A model generated the notes under the pieces. It saw nothing but the letters and a program-made list of their open reading frames with translations, had not been told where the DNA came from and searched no databases. Positions 7,770-14,808 of a stretch of DNA of 16,193 bases are shown piece after piece. The translations under genes were made by a program, and so were the position numbers. The DNA comes from Actinomycetes bacterium (GTDB taxonomy: Bacteria > Actinomycetota > Actinomycetes > Propionibacteriales > Propionibacteriaceae): NCBI GenBank assembly GCA_029778515.1, contig JAKOQD010000088.1, positions 1 to 16,193 of the forward strand, in the 5' to 3' direction. Position 1 is the first letter of the stretch; the number at the start of each line of letters is the position of its first letter.

Positions 7770-8918
7770 ATGACCATCAACCTCGGAATGCCCGCAGTTC
7801 CGCCGCCGGTGCTGGCGCCGCGTCGTCCGACCCGCCAGATCAAGGTTGGCAAGGTGCTGGTGGGTGGCGGTGCGCCGGTCTCGGTGCAGTCGATGACCAC
7901 GACCAAGACCACCGACATCAACGGCACCCTGCAGCAGATCGCCGAGCTGACCGCGACCGGCTGCGACATCGTCCGGGTCGCCGTTCCCAGCCAGGACGAC
8001 GCCGACGTGCTGCACATCATCGCCAAGAAGAGCCAGATCCCGGTCATCGCCGACATCCATTTCCAGCCGAAGTACGTGTTCGCCGCGATCGACGCCGGCT
8101 GCGCAGCCGTCCGGGTGAACCCGGGGAACATCCGGGCCTTCGACGACCAGGTCAAGGAGATCGCCCGCGCGGCCAGCGAGGCCGGGGTCTCGATCCGCAT
8201 AGGTGTCAACGCCGGTTCGTTGGACAAGCGGCTGCTCGCCAAGTACGGCGCGCCGACCCCGGAGGCGCTGGTCGAGTCCGCGCTCTGGGAGGCCAGCCTT
8301 TTCGAGGAGCACGGCTTCCGCGACTTCAAGATTTCGGTGAAGCACCACGACCCGGTGGTCATGGTGCGTGCCTACGAGCAACTATCCGAGGCGTGCGACT
8401 ACCCGCTGCACCTGGGCGTGACCGAGGCCGGACCCGCTTTCCAGGGGACGATCAAGTCGTCGGTGGCCTTCGGCGCACTGCTGGCGAAGGGCATTGGCGA
8501 CACCATCCGCGTCTCGCTGTCCGCGCCGCCGGCCGAAGAGGTGAAGGTCGGCATCAAGATCCTGGAGTCGCTCAACCTGCGTCCGCGGCACCTGGAGATC
8601 GTCTCGTGCCCTTCCTGCGGACGCGCCCAGGTGGATGTCTACACCCTCGCCGAGGAGGTCACCGAGGGGCTCGCCGGCATGGAGGTGCCGCTGCGGGTCG
8701 CGGTGATGGGTTGCGTGGTCAACGGCCCCGGCGAGGCGCGGGAAGCCGATCTCGGCGTCGCGTCCGGCAACGGCAAGGGCCAGATCTTCGTCCGCGGCGA
8801 GGTGATCAAGACCGTGCCTGAGGCTGAGATCGTGGCCACGTTGATCGAGGAGGCGAACCGGCTGGCCGCGGAGATGGTGGGCAGCGACTCCGGCCCCGTC
8901 CAGGTCTCGGTCGGATAG
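7770..8918 (+). CDS. ispG: 4-hydroxy-3-methylbut-2-en-1-yl diphosphate synthase (GcpE)
   Basis: [4Fe-4S] enzyme of the MEP pathway that reduces MEcPP to HMBPP, five steps after Dxr. The product is 382 residues with a TIM-barrel first part ([12 protein letters not shown] at 38-49, VNPGNI at 116-121, [11 protein letters not shown] at 144-154) and the C-terminal cluster domain with C280 and C283 (SCPSCGR) and C315 plus E322 ([10 protein letters not shown]). These align with E. coli C270, C273, C305 and E312. The frame is open 20 codons further upstream (7710), but the N-terminus MTINLGMP...LAPRRPTRQ matches mycobacterial GcpE, and GAGGAG precedes this ATG at 7761-7766. The GNAT gene follows after two bases, as in mycobacteria. 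Confidence 0.96.
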   Translation: MTINLGMPAVPPPVLAPRRPTRQIKVGKVLVGGGAPVSVQSMTTTKTTDINGTLQQIAELTATGCDIVRVAVPSQDDADVLHIIAKKSQIPVIADIHFQPKYVFAAIDAGCAAVRVNPGNIRAFDDQVKEIARAASEAGVSIRIGVNAGSLDKRLLAKYGAPTPEALVESALWEASLFEEHGFRDFKISVKHHDPVVMVRAYEQLSEACDYPLHLGVTEAGPAFQGTIKSSVAFGALLAKGIGDTIRVSLSAPPAEEVKVGIKILESLNLRPRHLEIVSCPSCGRAQVDVYTLAEEVTEGLAGMEVPLRVAVMGCVVNGPGEAREADLGVASGNGKGQIFVRGEVIKTVPEAEIVATLIEEANRLAAEMVGSDSGPVQVSVG

Positions 8919-8920
8919 CC

Positions 8921-9748
8921 ATGGACGCCCGGATCCTCACCAGCGCAGACACTGAGCTCGCCCGCCGGCTGGTGGCGGAGGACCCGGTCACGAACGTCTT
9001 CGTTGGCTCCAGGTTGATGGCCGGGGTGCTGAATCCTGGTATGCCGGGCCTGATCTGGGGCTGGCCGGCCCACGCGCCACGTGCCTTGCTGCACATCGGG
9101 GCCAACCTGGTCCCGGTGGCTACCGACCTGGACCCGATACCGGCGTTCGTCGAAGCAGCCGGACGCCGTCGCACCTGCCAGTCGATCGTCGGCGAGTCCT
9201 GGCTGGCGATTCCGCTGTGGCAGGCGCTGAGCGACCGGTGGGGACGCGCCTACAGTGCGGTACGCGAAGTTCGGCGCAGCCAACCTGTAATGGCTGCGGC
9301 GGATACGCCGCTGGTGGCGCCCGACCCGAGAGTGCGGCCAATAACGCATGCCGATTTCGAGTCGTACTTCGCCGCCGCGGTGGCGATGTACACCGAGGAG
9401 GTCGGCACTGACCCACTGGCCGGCGGTGACAGCAGCTATCGCAGCTACTGTCGCTGGCTGGTCGACCAGCACCGCGCGTTCGGCATCGTCGAGGACGGCA
9501 AGGTGGTCTTCAAGAGCGACATCGGGGCCGCCTGGGGCAGTGCCGCGCAGATCCAGGGCGTCTGGCTCGACCCGGCACTACGCGGACGCGGGCTGTCCGA
9601 GCCGGCGATGGCGGCGGTGACCGAGTACGTCCTCGCCGACTACCCGGTGGCGTGCCTCTACGTGAACGACTTCAACACCCGCGCGATCCGGTGCTACCAG
9701 CGGGTCGGCTACGAACAGGTTGGCGAGTTCGCCACCGTTCTGTACTGA
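8921..9748 (+). CDS. DUF4081-GNAT acetyltransferase
   Basis: Two-part protein of 275 residues. The N-terminal half (about 1-125) resembles the DUF4081 domain. The C-terminal half (about 137-275) is a GNAT domain with the acetyl-CoA loop in VWLDPALRGRGLSEPAM (214-230, pyrophosphate loop RGRG at 221-224) and the terminal YVNDFNTRAIRCYQRVGY (247-264) typical of FR47-like members. It starts two bases after ispG with no clear ribosome site, so it is likely coupled. A GNAT gene in this position beside gcpE is conserved in actinobacteria (the Rv2867c position, from memory). The substrate is unknown; the pairing with ispG is positional and does not prove a role in isoprenoid synthesis. Confidence 0.88.
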   Translation: MDARILTSADTELARRLVAEDPVTNVFVGSRLMAGVLNPGMPGLIWGWPAHAPRALLHIGANLVPVATDLDPIPAFVEAAGRRRTCQSIVGESWLAIPLWQALSDRWGRAYSAVREVRRSQPVMAAADTPLVAPDPRVRPITHADFESYFAAAVAMYTEEVGTDPLAGGDSSYRSYCRWLVDQHRAFGIVEDGKVVFKSDIGAAWGSAAQIQGVWLDPALRGRGLSEPAMAAVTEYVLADYPVACLYVNDFNTRAIRCYQRVGYEQVGEFATVLY

Positions 9749-9770
9749 GCCCGGACGGAATCTCCCGTAA

Positions 9771-9826
9771 TCCCGGCCGCTCTCGTGGTCCCGGCCGCTC
9801 TCGTCATCCCGGGCTTGACCCGGGAT
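9771..9826. repeat. tandem 18-bp repeat plus palindrome between convergent genes
   Basis: TCCCGGCCGCTCTCGT occurs at 9771-9786 and again at 9789-9804, a tandem period of 18. It is followed by ATCCCGGG (9806-9813), loop CTTGA, CCCGGGAT (9819-9826). The palindrome with GGGCTTGACCCGGG resembles a REP-type sequence I recall from many GC-rich genomes. Placed between the stops of the GNAT gene (plus) and the ybaK-like gene (minus), it can serve as a two-way terminator. No T-run is present. Confidence 0.6.
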
Positions 9827-9850
9827 CTCCGGCCGCGACCCGACGATGCG

Positions 9851-10330
9851 TCAGGCGATCTCCGCCGCGGGTGCACCGGTGAGTTCGACCAGCTCGGCAG
9901 GCGATAGCGGAAACACCGCATATGGATGTCCTGCCGCCGCCCAGATCTGTTCGAAGCGAAACAACTCGCGGTCGATCAGCATCACCGGCGGCTGGCTGTG
10001 TGCCACGGGAGAGACTCCGCCGATCGAAAATCCGGTGGACGCCTTGACGAAGTCGGCGTCGGCGCGGCCGACCTTGCCGACCAGCGCAGAGATCTTCTTC
10101 TCATCGACCCGCAGGTCGCCGGAGGTGACCACCAGTACCGCGGCGTCGTCGGATCGTCGGCGGAACACGATGCTCTTCGCAATCTGCCCGAGCTCTACGC
10201 CCAGCGCGGTTGCGGCGTCGGCTGCAGTACGGCCGGTTACCGGGAGCATTACCACCTCGTGCGGATGGCCGAGTTCAGCCAGCCTGGCGATCACGCGCTG
10301 CGCACCGTCAGGAATCGGAGTCTGCGTCAC
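9851..10330 (-). CDS. YbaK/EbsC-type aminoacyl-tRNA deacylase (prolyl-tRNA trans-editing family)
   Basis: Stand-alone member of the INS/YbaK editing fold, whose members hydrolyse mischarged tRNAs, commonly tRNA(Pro) charged with Cys or Ala. The 159-residue form shows GQIAKSIVFR (48-57, conserved lysine 52), VVTSGDLRVDEKKI (67-80), the FVKASTGFSIGGVSP stretch (94-108) and VMLIDREL (116-123). The start chosen is GTG at 10330, giving VTQTPIPDGAQRVI. The frame is open 29 codons further, but that part would overlap the divergent promoter. No Shine-Dalgarno is visible, so a leaderless or weak start is possible. It is divergent from the siderophore gene and about 1.1 kb from proS, its likely functional partner. 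Exact substrate (Cys, Ala or another) cannot be assigned. Confidence 0.85.
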   Translation of the reverse strand: MTQTPIPDGAQRVIARLAELGHPHEVVMLPVTGRTAADAATALGVELGQIAKSIVFRRRSDDAAVLVVTSGDLRVDEKKISALVGKVGRADADFVKASTGFSIGGVSPVAHSQPPVMLIDRELFRFEQIWAAAGHPYAVFPLSPAELVELTGAPAAEIA

Positions 10331-10381
10331 GAGTGCATTTTGCCAGCCGCTGGGTATGCGTCCGCCAGTGCTTGTCTCGGG

Positions 10382-10411
10382 TTGGCAGACTCCAGGAGTG
10401 ATGCTTAGGTT
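10382..10411 (+). promoter_or_regulatory. promoter of the siderophore-interacting protein gene
   Basis: TTGGCA (10382-10387, five of six to TTGACA), an 18-base spacer, and TAGGTT (10406-10411, fits TAnnnT). This is the best two-box promoter in the window. Predicted start is near 10418, about 22 bases before the ATG at 10440. The -10 lies entirely within the iron box, which implies repression by occlusion. Confidence 0.65.
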
Positions 10412-10423
10412 AGCCAAACTTAA
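10405..10423. promoter_or_regulatory. DtxR/IdeR-type iron box
   Basis: The 19-mer TTAGGTTAGCCAAACTTAA matches 16 of 19 positions of the actinobacterial consensus TTAGGTTAGGCTAACCTAA (17 if the accepted C at the central position is allowed), and the left nine bases are perfect. It overlaps the -10 and start region of the following gene. Known biology: DtxR or IdeR with Fe(II) binds such sites and represses iron-uptake genes. It also lies 75 bases upstream of the divergent ybaK-like gene, which it may or may not affect. Confidence 0.8.
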
Positions 10424-10439
10424 CTATGGCGGGAGGGTG

Positions 10440-11180
10440 ATGACGAAGGCTCGGTTCGAGACGGTTCCAGTGGAGTCCGCGCTGCGGCCGGTTTCGCTGG
10501 TTGCTCGGGAGCGGCTCACCACGGGCTACCTGCGGCTCCGGCTGTCCGGCCCGCAACTGATCGGCTTCAACTCCCCAGGTGCCGACGATCACGTGCGTAT
10601 CTTCATCGCTCCGCCTGGCGTGCCCGCTCCCACCACGCCGGAGGCTTGGCGGGAGTTGGACAGCCGGGAGTACACCCCGCTGAACTTCGGTGCTGACTGG
10701 GTGGAGTTCGACTTCGTGGTGCACGGAGACGGTCCCGGCTCGACCTGGGCGGTGACGGCCCCGATCGGTGCCGCGGCCGCGATCGGGGGCCCGCGTCGCA
10801 GCAACGCAATCGTCGGCACCCCGGACGCATGGTTCCTTGCCGGTGATGAGACCGCGATCCCGGCGATCAGCCGGTTCCTCCGGGAACGCGACCCCGCGAC
10901 GACCGCCCGCGTCCTGGTCGAGGTCGACCCGGCGAACGAACTGGCGCCGATCCCCACCGACCCTCGGGTCGAGCTCACTCTGCTGGTGCGCGGCACCGAC
11001 TCCCTGGCCGAAGCACTTGCCGCGCTGCAGCCGTCCGACCGTCCCAACGGAGCGCTGCTCGGCTTCGTTGCCGCCGAGGCCGCAATCGTGCCGGTCGCCC
11101 GCGAACTCCTGTTGGTTCGCTGGGGGCTGGCCCCCGAAAGCACGATCACCAAGGGCTACTGGCGTATCGACCCCAAGTAG
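10440..11180 (+). CDS. siderophore-interacting protein (FAD-dependent ferric-siderophore reductase)
   Basis: 246-residue member of the SIP/ViuB family, flavoproteins that reduce the iron of imported ferric siderophores in the cytosol. Seen: RPVSLVARERLTTGYLRLRLSG (16-37), the flavin-binding REYTPLNF (76-83), VEFDFVVHGDGPGSTWA (88-104), FLAGDETAIPAI (132-143) and the C-terminal GFVAAEAAIVPVARELL...GYWR (208-242). The residue after YTP is Leu where Arg is frequent. The ATG follows GGGAGG (10431-10436) by only three bases; GTG at 10437 is in frame and equally possible. The frame runs open upstream to 9846, but that part is antisense to the ybaK-like gene. Control by the iron box indicates induction on iron limitation. 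No siderophore transporter lies beside it. Confidence 0.9.
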   Translation: MTKARFETVPVESALRPVSLVARERLTTGYLRLRLSGPQLIGFNSPGADDHVRIFIAPPGVPAPTTPEAWRELDSREYTPLNFGADWVEFDFVVHGDGPGSTWAVTAPIGAAAAIGGPRRSNAIVGTPDAWFLAGDETAIPAISRFLRERDPATTARVLVEVDPANELAPIPTDPRVELTLLVRGTDSLAEALAALQPSDRPNGALLGFVAAEAAIVPVARELLLVRWGLAPESTITKGYWRIDPK

Positions 11181-11200
11181 TGCGCGGTCGTGAGGTTCGC

Positions 11201-11258
11201 GCCAGCGAAACTGACGTTCGCCGGTGAATGTTCCCTGGCGAACGTCCGGATCGCTGGC
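11201..11258. repeat. nested hairpin downstream of the siderophore gene
   Basis: Outer arms GCCAGCGA (11201-11208) and TCGCTGGC (11251-11258) pair perfectly, as do inner arms ACGTTCGCC (11214-11222) and GGCGAACGT (11237-11245). They are separated by a symmetric 5 x 5 internal loop and capped by a 14-base loop. A competing small hairpin TTCGC-GCCA-GCGAA lies at 11196-11209. Positioned 20 bases after the stop, it may terminate transcription; it may also be a dispersed palindromic element. Its sequence is unrelated to the 70-bp element. Confidence 0.7.
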
Positions 11259-11408
11259 TAGACGACGACCTTGGAGGGCGGAGCCGCGCAATGGGGAGGA
11301 GTCTTGACGAGCGGTGAGGAACGAACCGCGAGGAGAAGAACGGCCCGGGTGGGTGCTCTGACAGCGGACGGCGGACTGCGCGCGGGCAGCGATGGCCTCC
11401 GCGTCCAA
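11259..11408. other. non-coding, purine-rich stretch upstream of proS
   Basis: No convincing ORF. The part from about 11270 to 11340 is rich in GAGGAG/GAGCG words (GGGGAGGAG, GAGGAACGAACCGCGAGGAG) and contains a weak hairpin, GCGGT (11311-11315) with ACCGC (11325-11329). No T-box specifier/antiterminator pattern or tRNA fold was recognised. It may be part of a dispersed repeat; function unknown. Confidence 0.4.
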
Positions 11409-11414
11409 TAGGAT
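11409..11414 (+). promoter_or_regulatory. candidate -10 of proS, leaderless
   Basis: TAGGAT is separated by only six bases (CACCGG) from the GTG start at 11421. The transcript would therefore begin at or next to the start codon, and no Shine-Dalgarno precedes the GTG. Leaderless mRNAs with this spacing are common in actinobacteria. No clear -35. Confidence 0.5.
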
Positions 11415-11420
11415 CACCGG

Positions 11421-13205
11421 GTGATCACGCGACTGTCCCAGCTGTTCGTCCGTACCCTCCGCGAGGACCCCGCTGACGCCGAGGTGCCCAGTCACCGCTG
11501 GCTCGTGCGCGCGGGCTACATCCGCCGCGCCGCACCGGGCATCTACACCTGGCTGCCGCTGGGCCTGCGGGTTCTGCACCAAGTGGAGAAGATCGTCCGC
11601 GAAGAGATGGACGCGATGGGCGCCCAGGAGGTGCTCTTCCCCGCGCTGCTGCCCCGGGAGCCCTACGAAGCCACCAACCGCTGGACGGAGTACGGTCCCA
11701 ACCTCTTCCGGCTGAAGGACCGCAAGGGCGGCGACTACCTGCTCGGCCCGACCCACGAGGAAATGTTCACCCTCCTGGTGAAGGATCTCTACTCCTCGTA
11801 CAAGGACCTGCCGCTCTCGATCTACCAGGTCCAGACCAAGTACCGCGACGAGGCCCGGCCGCGCGCCGGTCTGCTGCGCGGCCGCGAGTTCGTGATGAAG
11901 GATTCGTACTCCTTCGACGTCGACGATTCGGGCCTGGCCGCGTCCTACGACGCGCATCGTGGTGCCTACATCCGCATGTTCGACCGGCTCGGCCTGCAGT
12001 ACGTGATCGTGAAGGCCACGTCCGGTGCGATGGGCGGTTCGGCGTCCGAGGAGTTCCTGGCGATCTCACCCACTGGTGAGGACACTTTCGTCCGCTCGCC
12101 CGGTGGCTACGCCGCCAACGTCGAGGCCGTCAGCATCACCCCGCCCGCCGAACTCGACTACTCCGGTACCGGCCCGGCGCGCATCGTTGACACCCCGGGC
12201 ACGGGCACCATCGACGAACTGGTGGCCGCGGCCAACGCCAAGTTCCCCCGCGACGATCGTGCCTGGACGGGGGCCGACACCCTCAAGAACGTCGTGTTCA
12301 AGCTGACCACACCGGACGGCAAGAGCGAGGTGCTGATCGTCGGCGTGCCCGGCGACCGGGACATCGACCTCAAGCGGCTCGAAGCCGCGATCGCCCCGGC
12401 AGAGGCGACTCCGCTCACCGACGACGACTTCGCCGCCAACCCGCTGCTGGTCAAGGGCTACATCGGCCCGATCACCCTGGTCGGTGACCAGGTAACCGCG
12501 CACCTTGGCGAGGAGGCGATCGCGAAGGTGCGCTACCTGGTCGATCCGCGGGTGGTCACCGGCACCGCCTGGATCACCGGCGCCAACCAGGTCGACACCC
12601 ACATGGTCGACGTGGTCGCCGGGCGCGACTTCACCCCGGACGGGGTGCTGGACGTGGCCGAGATCCGCGACGGCGACCCGGCTCCGGACGGCTCCGGGCC
12701 GCTGAGCCTGGCCCGTGGCATCGAGATGGGCCACATCTTCCAGCTGGGCCGCAAGTACGCCGAGGCACTCGGCCTCAAGGTGCTGGACGTCAACGGCAAG
12801 CTGGTCACCGTGACCATGGGCTCGTACGGCGTGGGCGTGTCCCGGGCGGTCGCCGCCGTCGCCGAAGCGACCTGCGACGAGCGCGGCCTGGCCTGGCCGC
12901 GGGCGCTGGCACCGTTCGACGTGCAGGTGCTGGCCACCGGCAAGGGCGAGGAGATCTTCGCCGCAGCCGAGCAGTTGGCCAACGACCTGGACGCCGCCGG
13001 CATCCGCGTCCTGTTGGACGACCGCAAGGCATCGCCGGGGGTCAAGTTCACCGACGCCGAGGTGATGGGCATGCCCACCTCGGTGGTGGTCGGACGTGGA
13101 CTGGCCGACGGTCTGGTCGAGATTCGTGACCGGGCCACCGGGGAGCGCACCGAGGTGCCGCTGGCCGAGGCCCTGCCGCACCTGATCGCGCTCGTCCACG
13201 GCTGA
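11421..13205 (+). CDS. proS: prolyl-tRNA synthetase (bacterial type, with INS editing domain)
   Basis: Class II synthetase that charges tRNA(Pro). The 594-residue length is that of the bacterial form. Motif 2 is [20 protein letters not shown] (137-156) followed by [10 protein letters not shown] (157-166); GPTHEEMF (109-116) is the TxE loop; motif 3 is [17 protein letters not shown] (466-482). The inserted editing domain spans roughly 225-405 (TLKNVVFKL at 287-295), and the anticodon-binding domain is about 495-594 ([16 protein letters not shown] at 537-552). The GTG start lies six bases after a TAGGAT box with no ribosome site. A palindrome follows the stop. Because the enzyme keeps its own editing domain, the nearby YbaK-type protein probably clears a different mischarged species. 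Confidence 0.96.
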   Translation: MITRLSQLFVRTLREDPADAEVPSHRWLVRAGYIRRAAPGIYTWLPLGLRVLHQVEKIVREEMDAMGAQEVLFPALLPREPYEATNRWTEYGPNLFRLKDRKGGDYLLGPTHEEMFTLLVKDLYSSYKDLPLSIYQVQTKYRDEARPRAGLLRGREFVMKDSYSFDVDDSGLAASYDAHRGAYIRMFDRLGLQYVIVKATSGAMGGSASEEFLAISPTGEDTFVRSPGGYAANVEAVSITPPAELDYSGTGPARIVDTPGTGTIDELVAAANAKFPRDDRAWTGADTLKNVVFKLTTPDGKSEVLIVGVPGDRDIDLKRLEAAIAPAEATPLTDDDFAANPLLVKGYIGPITLVGDQVTAHLGEEAIAKVRYLVDPRVVTGTAWITGANQVDTHMVDVVAGRDFTPDGVLDVAEIRDGDPAPDGSGPLSLARGIEMGHIFQLGRKYAEALGLKVLDVNGKLVTVTMGSYGVGVSRAVAAVAEATCDERGLAWPRALAPFDVQVLATGKGEEIFAAAEQLANDLDAAGIRVLLDDRKASPGVKFTDAEVMGMPTSVVVGRGLADGLVEIRDRATGERTEVPLAEALPHLIALVHG

Positions 13206-13220
13206 GCCCGGATCCGGGCT
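13205..13220. terminator. perfect 16-bp palindrome after proS
   Basis: AGCCCGGATCCGGGCT is its own reverse complement and starts on the last base of the proS stop codon. As RNA it gives a six-bp GC stem with a GATC loop. It separates proS from the rimP promoter box at 13241, so a terminator is the simplest reading. There is no T-run. Confidence 0.5.
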
Positions 13221-13240
13221 GGGTCGCTTGGCCCACGCAC

Positions 13241-13246
13241 TAGACT
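13241..13246 (+). promoter_or_regulatory. candidate -10 of the rimP-nusA unit
   Basis: TAGACT fits TAnnnT and is preceded by the proS terminator. It predicts a leader of about 49 bases before the rimP ATG, which carries GAGGTA at 13293-13298. No convincing -35. Confidence 0.45.
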
Positions 13247-13301
13247 TGGGCGGACGCCTGCGTCCCCTACAACCGCATCACACAATCGGATCGAGGTAGT
13301 C

Positions 13302-13808
13302 ATGAACACCGCTGACATCGAGGCGCTGGTGGCTCCAGTCGCCGCCGGGCACGCGCTCGAGGTGGACCGCTTGGAAGTGTTGAGCGCTGGAAAGCGATCG
13401 GTGGTGAGGGTCTTCCTCGACGGTGATGGTGCCGACGGGCGCGGCCCGTCCCTGGACGACATCGCCGCGGCCACACGTGACATCTCGACCGCGCTGGACG
13501 AGGCCGACGTGACCAAAGGTCGGCCCTACACCCTTGAAGTCTCCTCGCGCGGCGTGACCCGTCCGCTCACCGAGGCCAAGCACTTCCGCCGCAATGTGGG
13601 ACGCCTGGTCGCGTTCTCGCTGGCTGCCGAAGAGGTGACCGGACGCGTCCTCGCGGCCGACGATGCCGAAGTCGACATCGAAGTGGACGGAGCCCGGCGG
13701 ACAGTGCCGCTCGCCGATGTGCGCCGCGCCGTGGTGCAGGTGGAACTCAACCGGCCGGTGCCGGACGACGAGGTAGCGGACGATTCCGTAGAGGACGAGG
13801 AGAGCTGA
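13302..13808 (+). CDS. rimP: ribosome maturation factor RimP
   Basis: Assembly factor for the 30S subunit. The 168-residue product shows the family core [30 protein letters not shown] (beginning at about residue 74), the N-terminal domain with VVRVFLDGD (34-42) and [16 protein letters not shown] (52-67), and a C-terminal SH3-like part with [15 protein letters not shown]. The last 20 residues are acidic ([14 protein letters not shown]). The ATG is supported by GAGGTA (13293-13298). rimP directly before nusA is one of the most conserved bacterial gene pairs; here one base separates them. Confidence 0.94.
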   Translation: MNTADIEALVAPVAAGHALEVDRLEVLSAGKRSVVRVFLDGDGADGRGPSLDDIAAATRDISTALDEADVTKGRPYTLEVSSRGVTRPLTEAKHFRRNVGRLVAFSLAAEEVTGRVLAADDAEVDIEVDGARRTVPLADVRRAVVQVELNRPVPDDEVADDSVEDEES

Positions 13809-13809
13809 G

Positions 13810-14778
13810 ATGGACGTCGACCTGAGCGCGCTGAAGGCGCTGGAACGCGACAAGGAAATCAGCATGGAGCTGCTGCTGGATGCACTCAGCGAAGCTCTGC
13901 TGAACGCCTACGCCAAGACCCCGGGAGCGATTCCGGGTGCGCGGGTGCAGATCGACCGCAAGAGCGGCAAGGTGGCGGTCCTGGCGCCTGAGCTGGACGA
14001 AGACGGCAACCGGATCGGGGAGTACGACCACACCCCGGAGGGTTTCGGCCGGGTGGCCGCCGCGACCGCACGGCAGGTGATCTTCCAGCGACTGCGGGAG
14101 GCCGAGGACGAACAGAAGTACGGCCATTTTGCTGGGGTCGAGGGCGACATCGTCCTTGGCATCGTGCAGCAGGACCGCGACTCGCGCACCGTCCGGGTGG
14201 ACCTCGGCAGCATTGAGGCGATCATGCCGCTGGCCGAGCAGGTGCCGGGGGAGTCGTACGCCCACGGGACCCGGCTGCGGGTCTACGTGGTCAGCGTCCG
14301 CCGGGAGCTGCGCGGGCCGCAGGTCGTGGTGTCACGTACCCACCCCAACCTGGTGGCGAAGCTGTTCAAGCTGGAAGTGCCCGAGATCGAGTCCGGGGTG
14401 GTGGAGATCAAGGCGATCGCCCGCGAGGCCGGGCACCGCACGAAGATCGCGGTGATCAGCCACAACCCGGACGTTTCGGCCAAGGGCGCCTGCATCGGGC
14501 CGATGGGGCAGCGGGTGCGCGCGGTGATGCACGAGCTGAACGAGGAGAAGATCGACATCATCGACTACTCCGACGATCCGGCGAACTTCGTCGCGCAGGC
14601 GCTCAGCCCGGCCAAGGTGAACTCGGTCACGGTGACGGACGCGACCGCGCGCGCGGCCCGGGTGATCGTGCCGGACTACCAGCTCTCGCTGGCGATCGGT
14701 CGCGAGGGCCAGAACGCCCGCTTGGCCGCCCGCCTCACCGGCTGGCGGATCGACATTCGCTCGGACACCGCCGAATAG
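13810..14778 (+). CDS. nusA: transcription termination/antitermination factor NusA
   Basis: RNA-polymerase-binding factor acting on pausing, termination and antitermination. The 322 residues are the short actinobacterial form without C-terminal acidic repeats. The N-terminal polymerase-binding domain occupies about 1-105, the S1 domain about 108-173 ([11 protein letters not shown] at 112-122), KH1 about 190-260 ([14 protein letters not shown] at 226-239) and KH2 about 265-318 ([16 protein letters not shown] at 294-309). The ATG follows GAGGAG (13797-13802) inside the end of rimP. Unusually, the next gene is not ylxR but a minus-strand ORF whose stop lies 16 bases away. Confidence 0.96.
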   Translation: MDVDLSALKALERDKEISMELLLDALSEALLNAYAKTPGAIPGARVQIDRKSGKVAVLAPELDEDGNRIGEYDHTPEGFGRVAAATARQVIFQRLREAEDEQKYGHFAGVEGDIVLGIVQQDRDSRTVRVDLGSIEAIMPLAEQVPGESYAHGTRLRVYVVSVRRELRGPQVVVSRTHPNLVAKLFKLEVPEIESGVVEIKAIAREAGHRTKIAVISHNPDVSAKGACIGPMGQRVRAVMHELNEEKIDIIDYSDDPANFVAQALSPAKVNSVTVTDATARAARVIVPDYQLSLAIGREGQNARLAARLTGWRIDIRSDTAE

Positions 14779-14791
14779 TCGCTGCCGGCCG

Positions 14792-14808
14792 AACCTACTT
14801 CGTAGGCT
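14792..14808. terminator. small stem-loop between nusA and the convergent gene
   Basis: AACCTAC (14792-14798), loop TTC, GTAGGCT (14802-14808) forms a seven-bp stem with one wobble or mismatch. It overlaps the stop codon of the minus-strand gene and begins 14 bases after the nusA stop. A short bidirectional terminator is plausible but weak. Confidence 0.3.

Noticed and set aside
9846..10439. Upstream extension of the siderophore-interacting protein frame
   Set aside because: It is antisense to the ybaK-like gene and would run through the promoter and iron box; family homology starts near 10440.
11181..11420. T-box or other tRNA-sensing leader before proS
   Set aside because: No T-box bulge sequence, specifier loop or antiterminator pairing was found, and the -10 box at 11409 would put the transcription start at the start codon.
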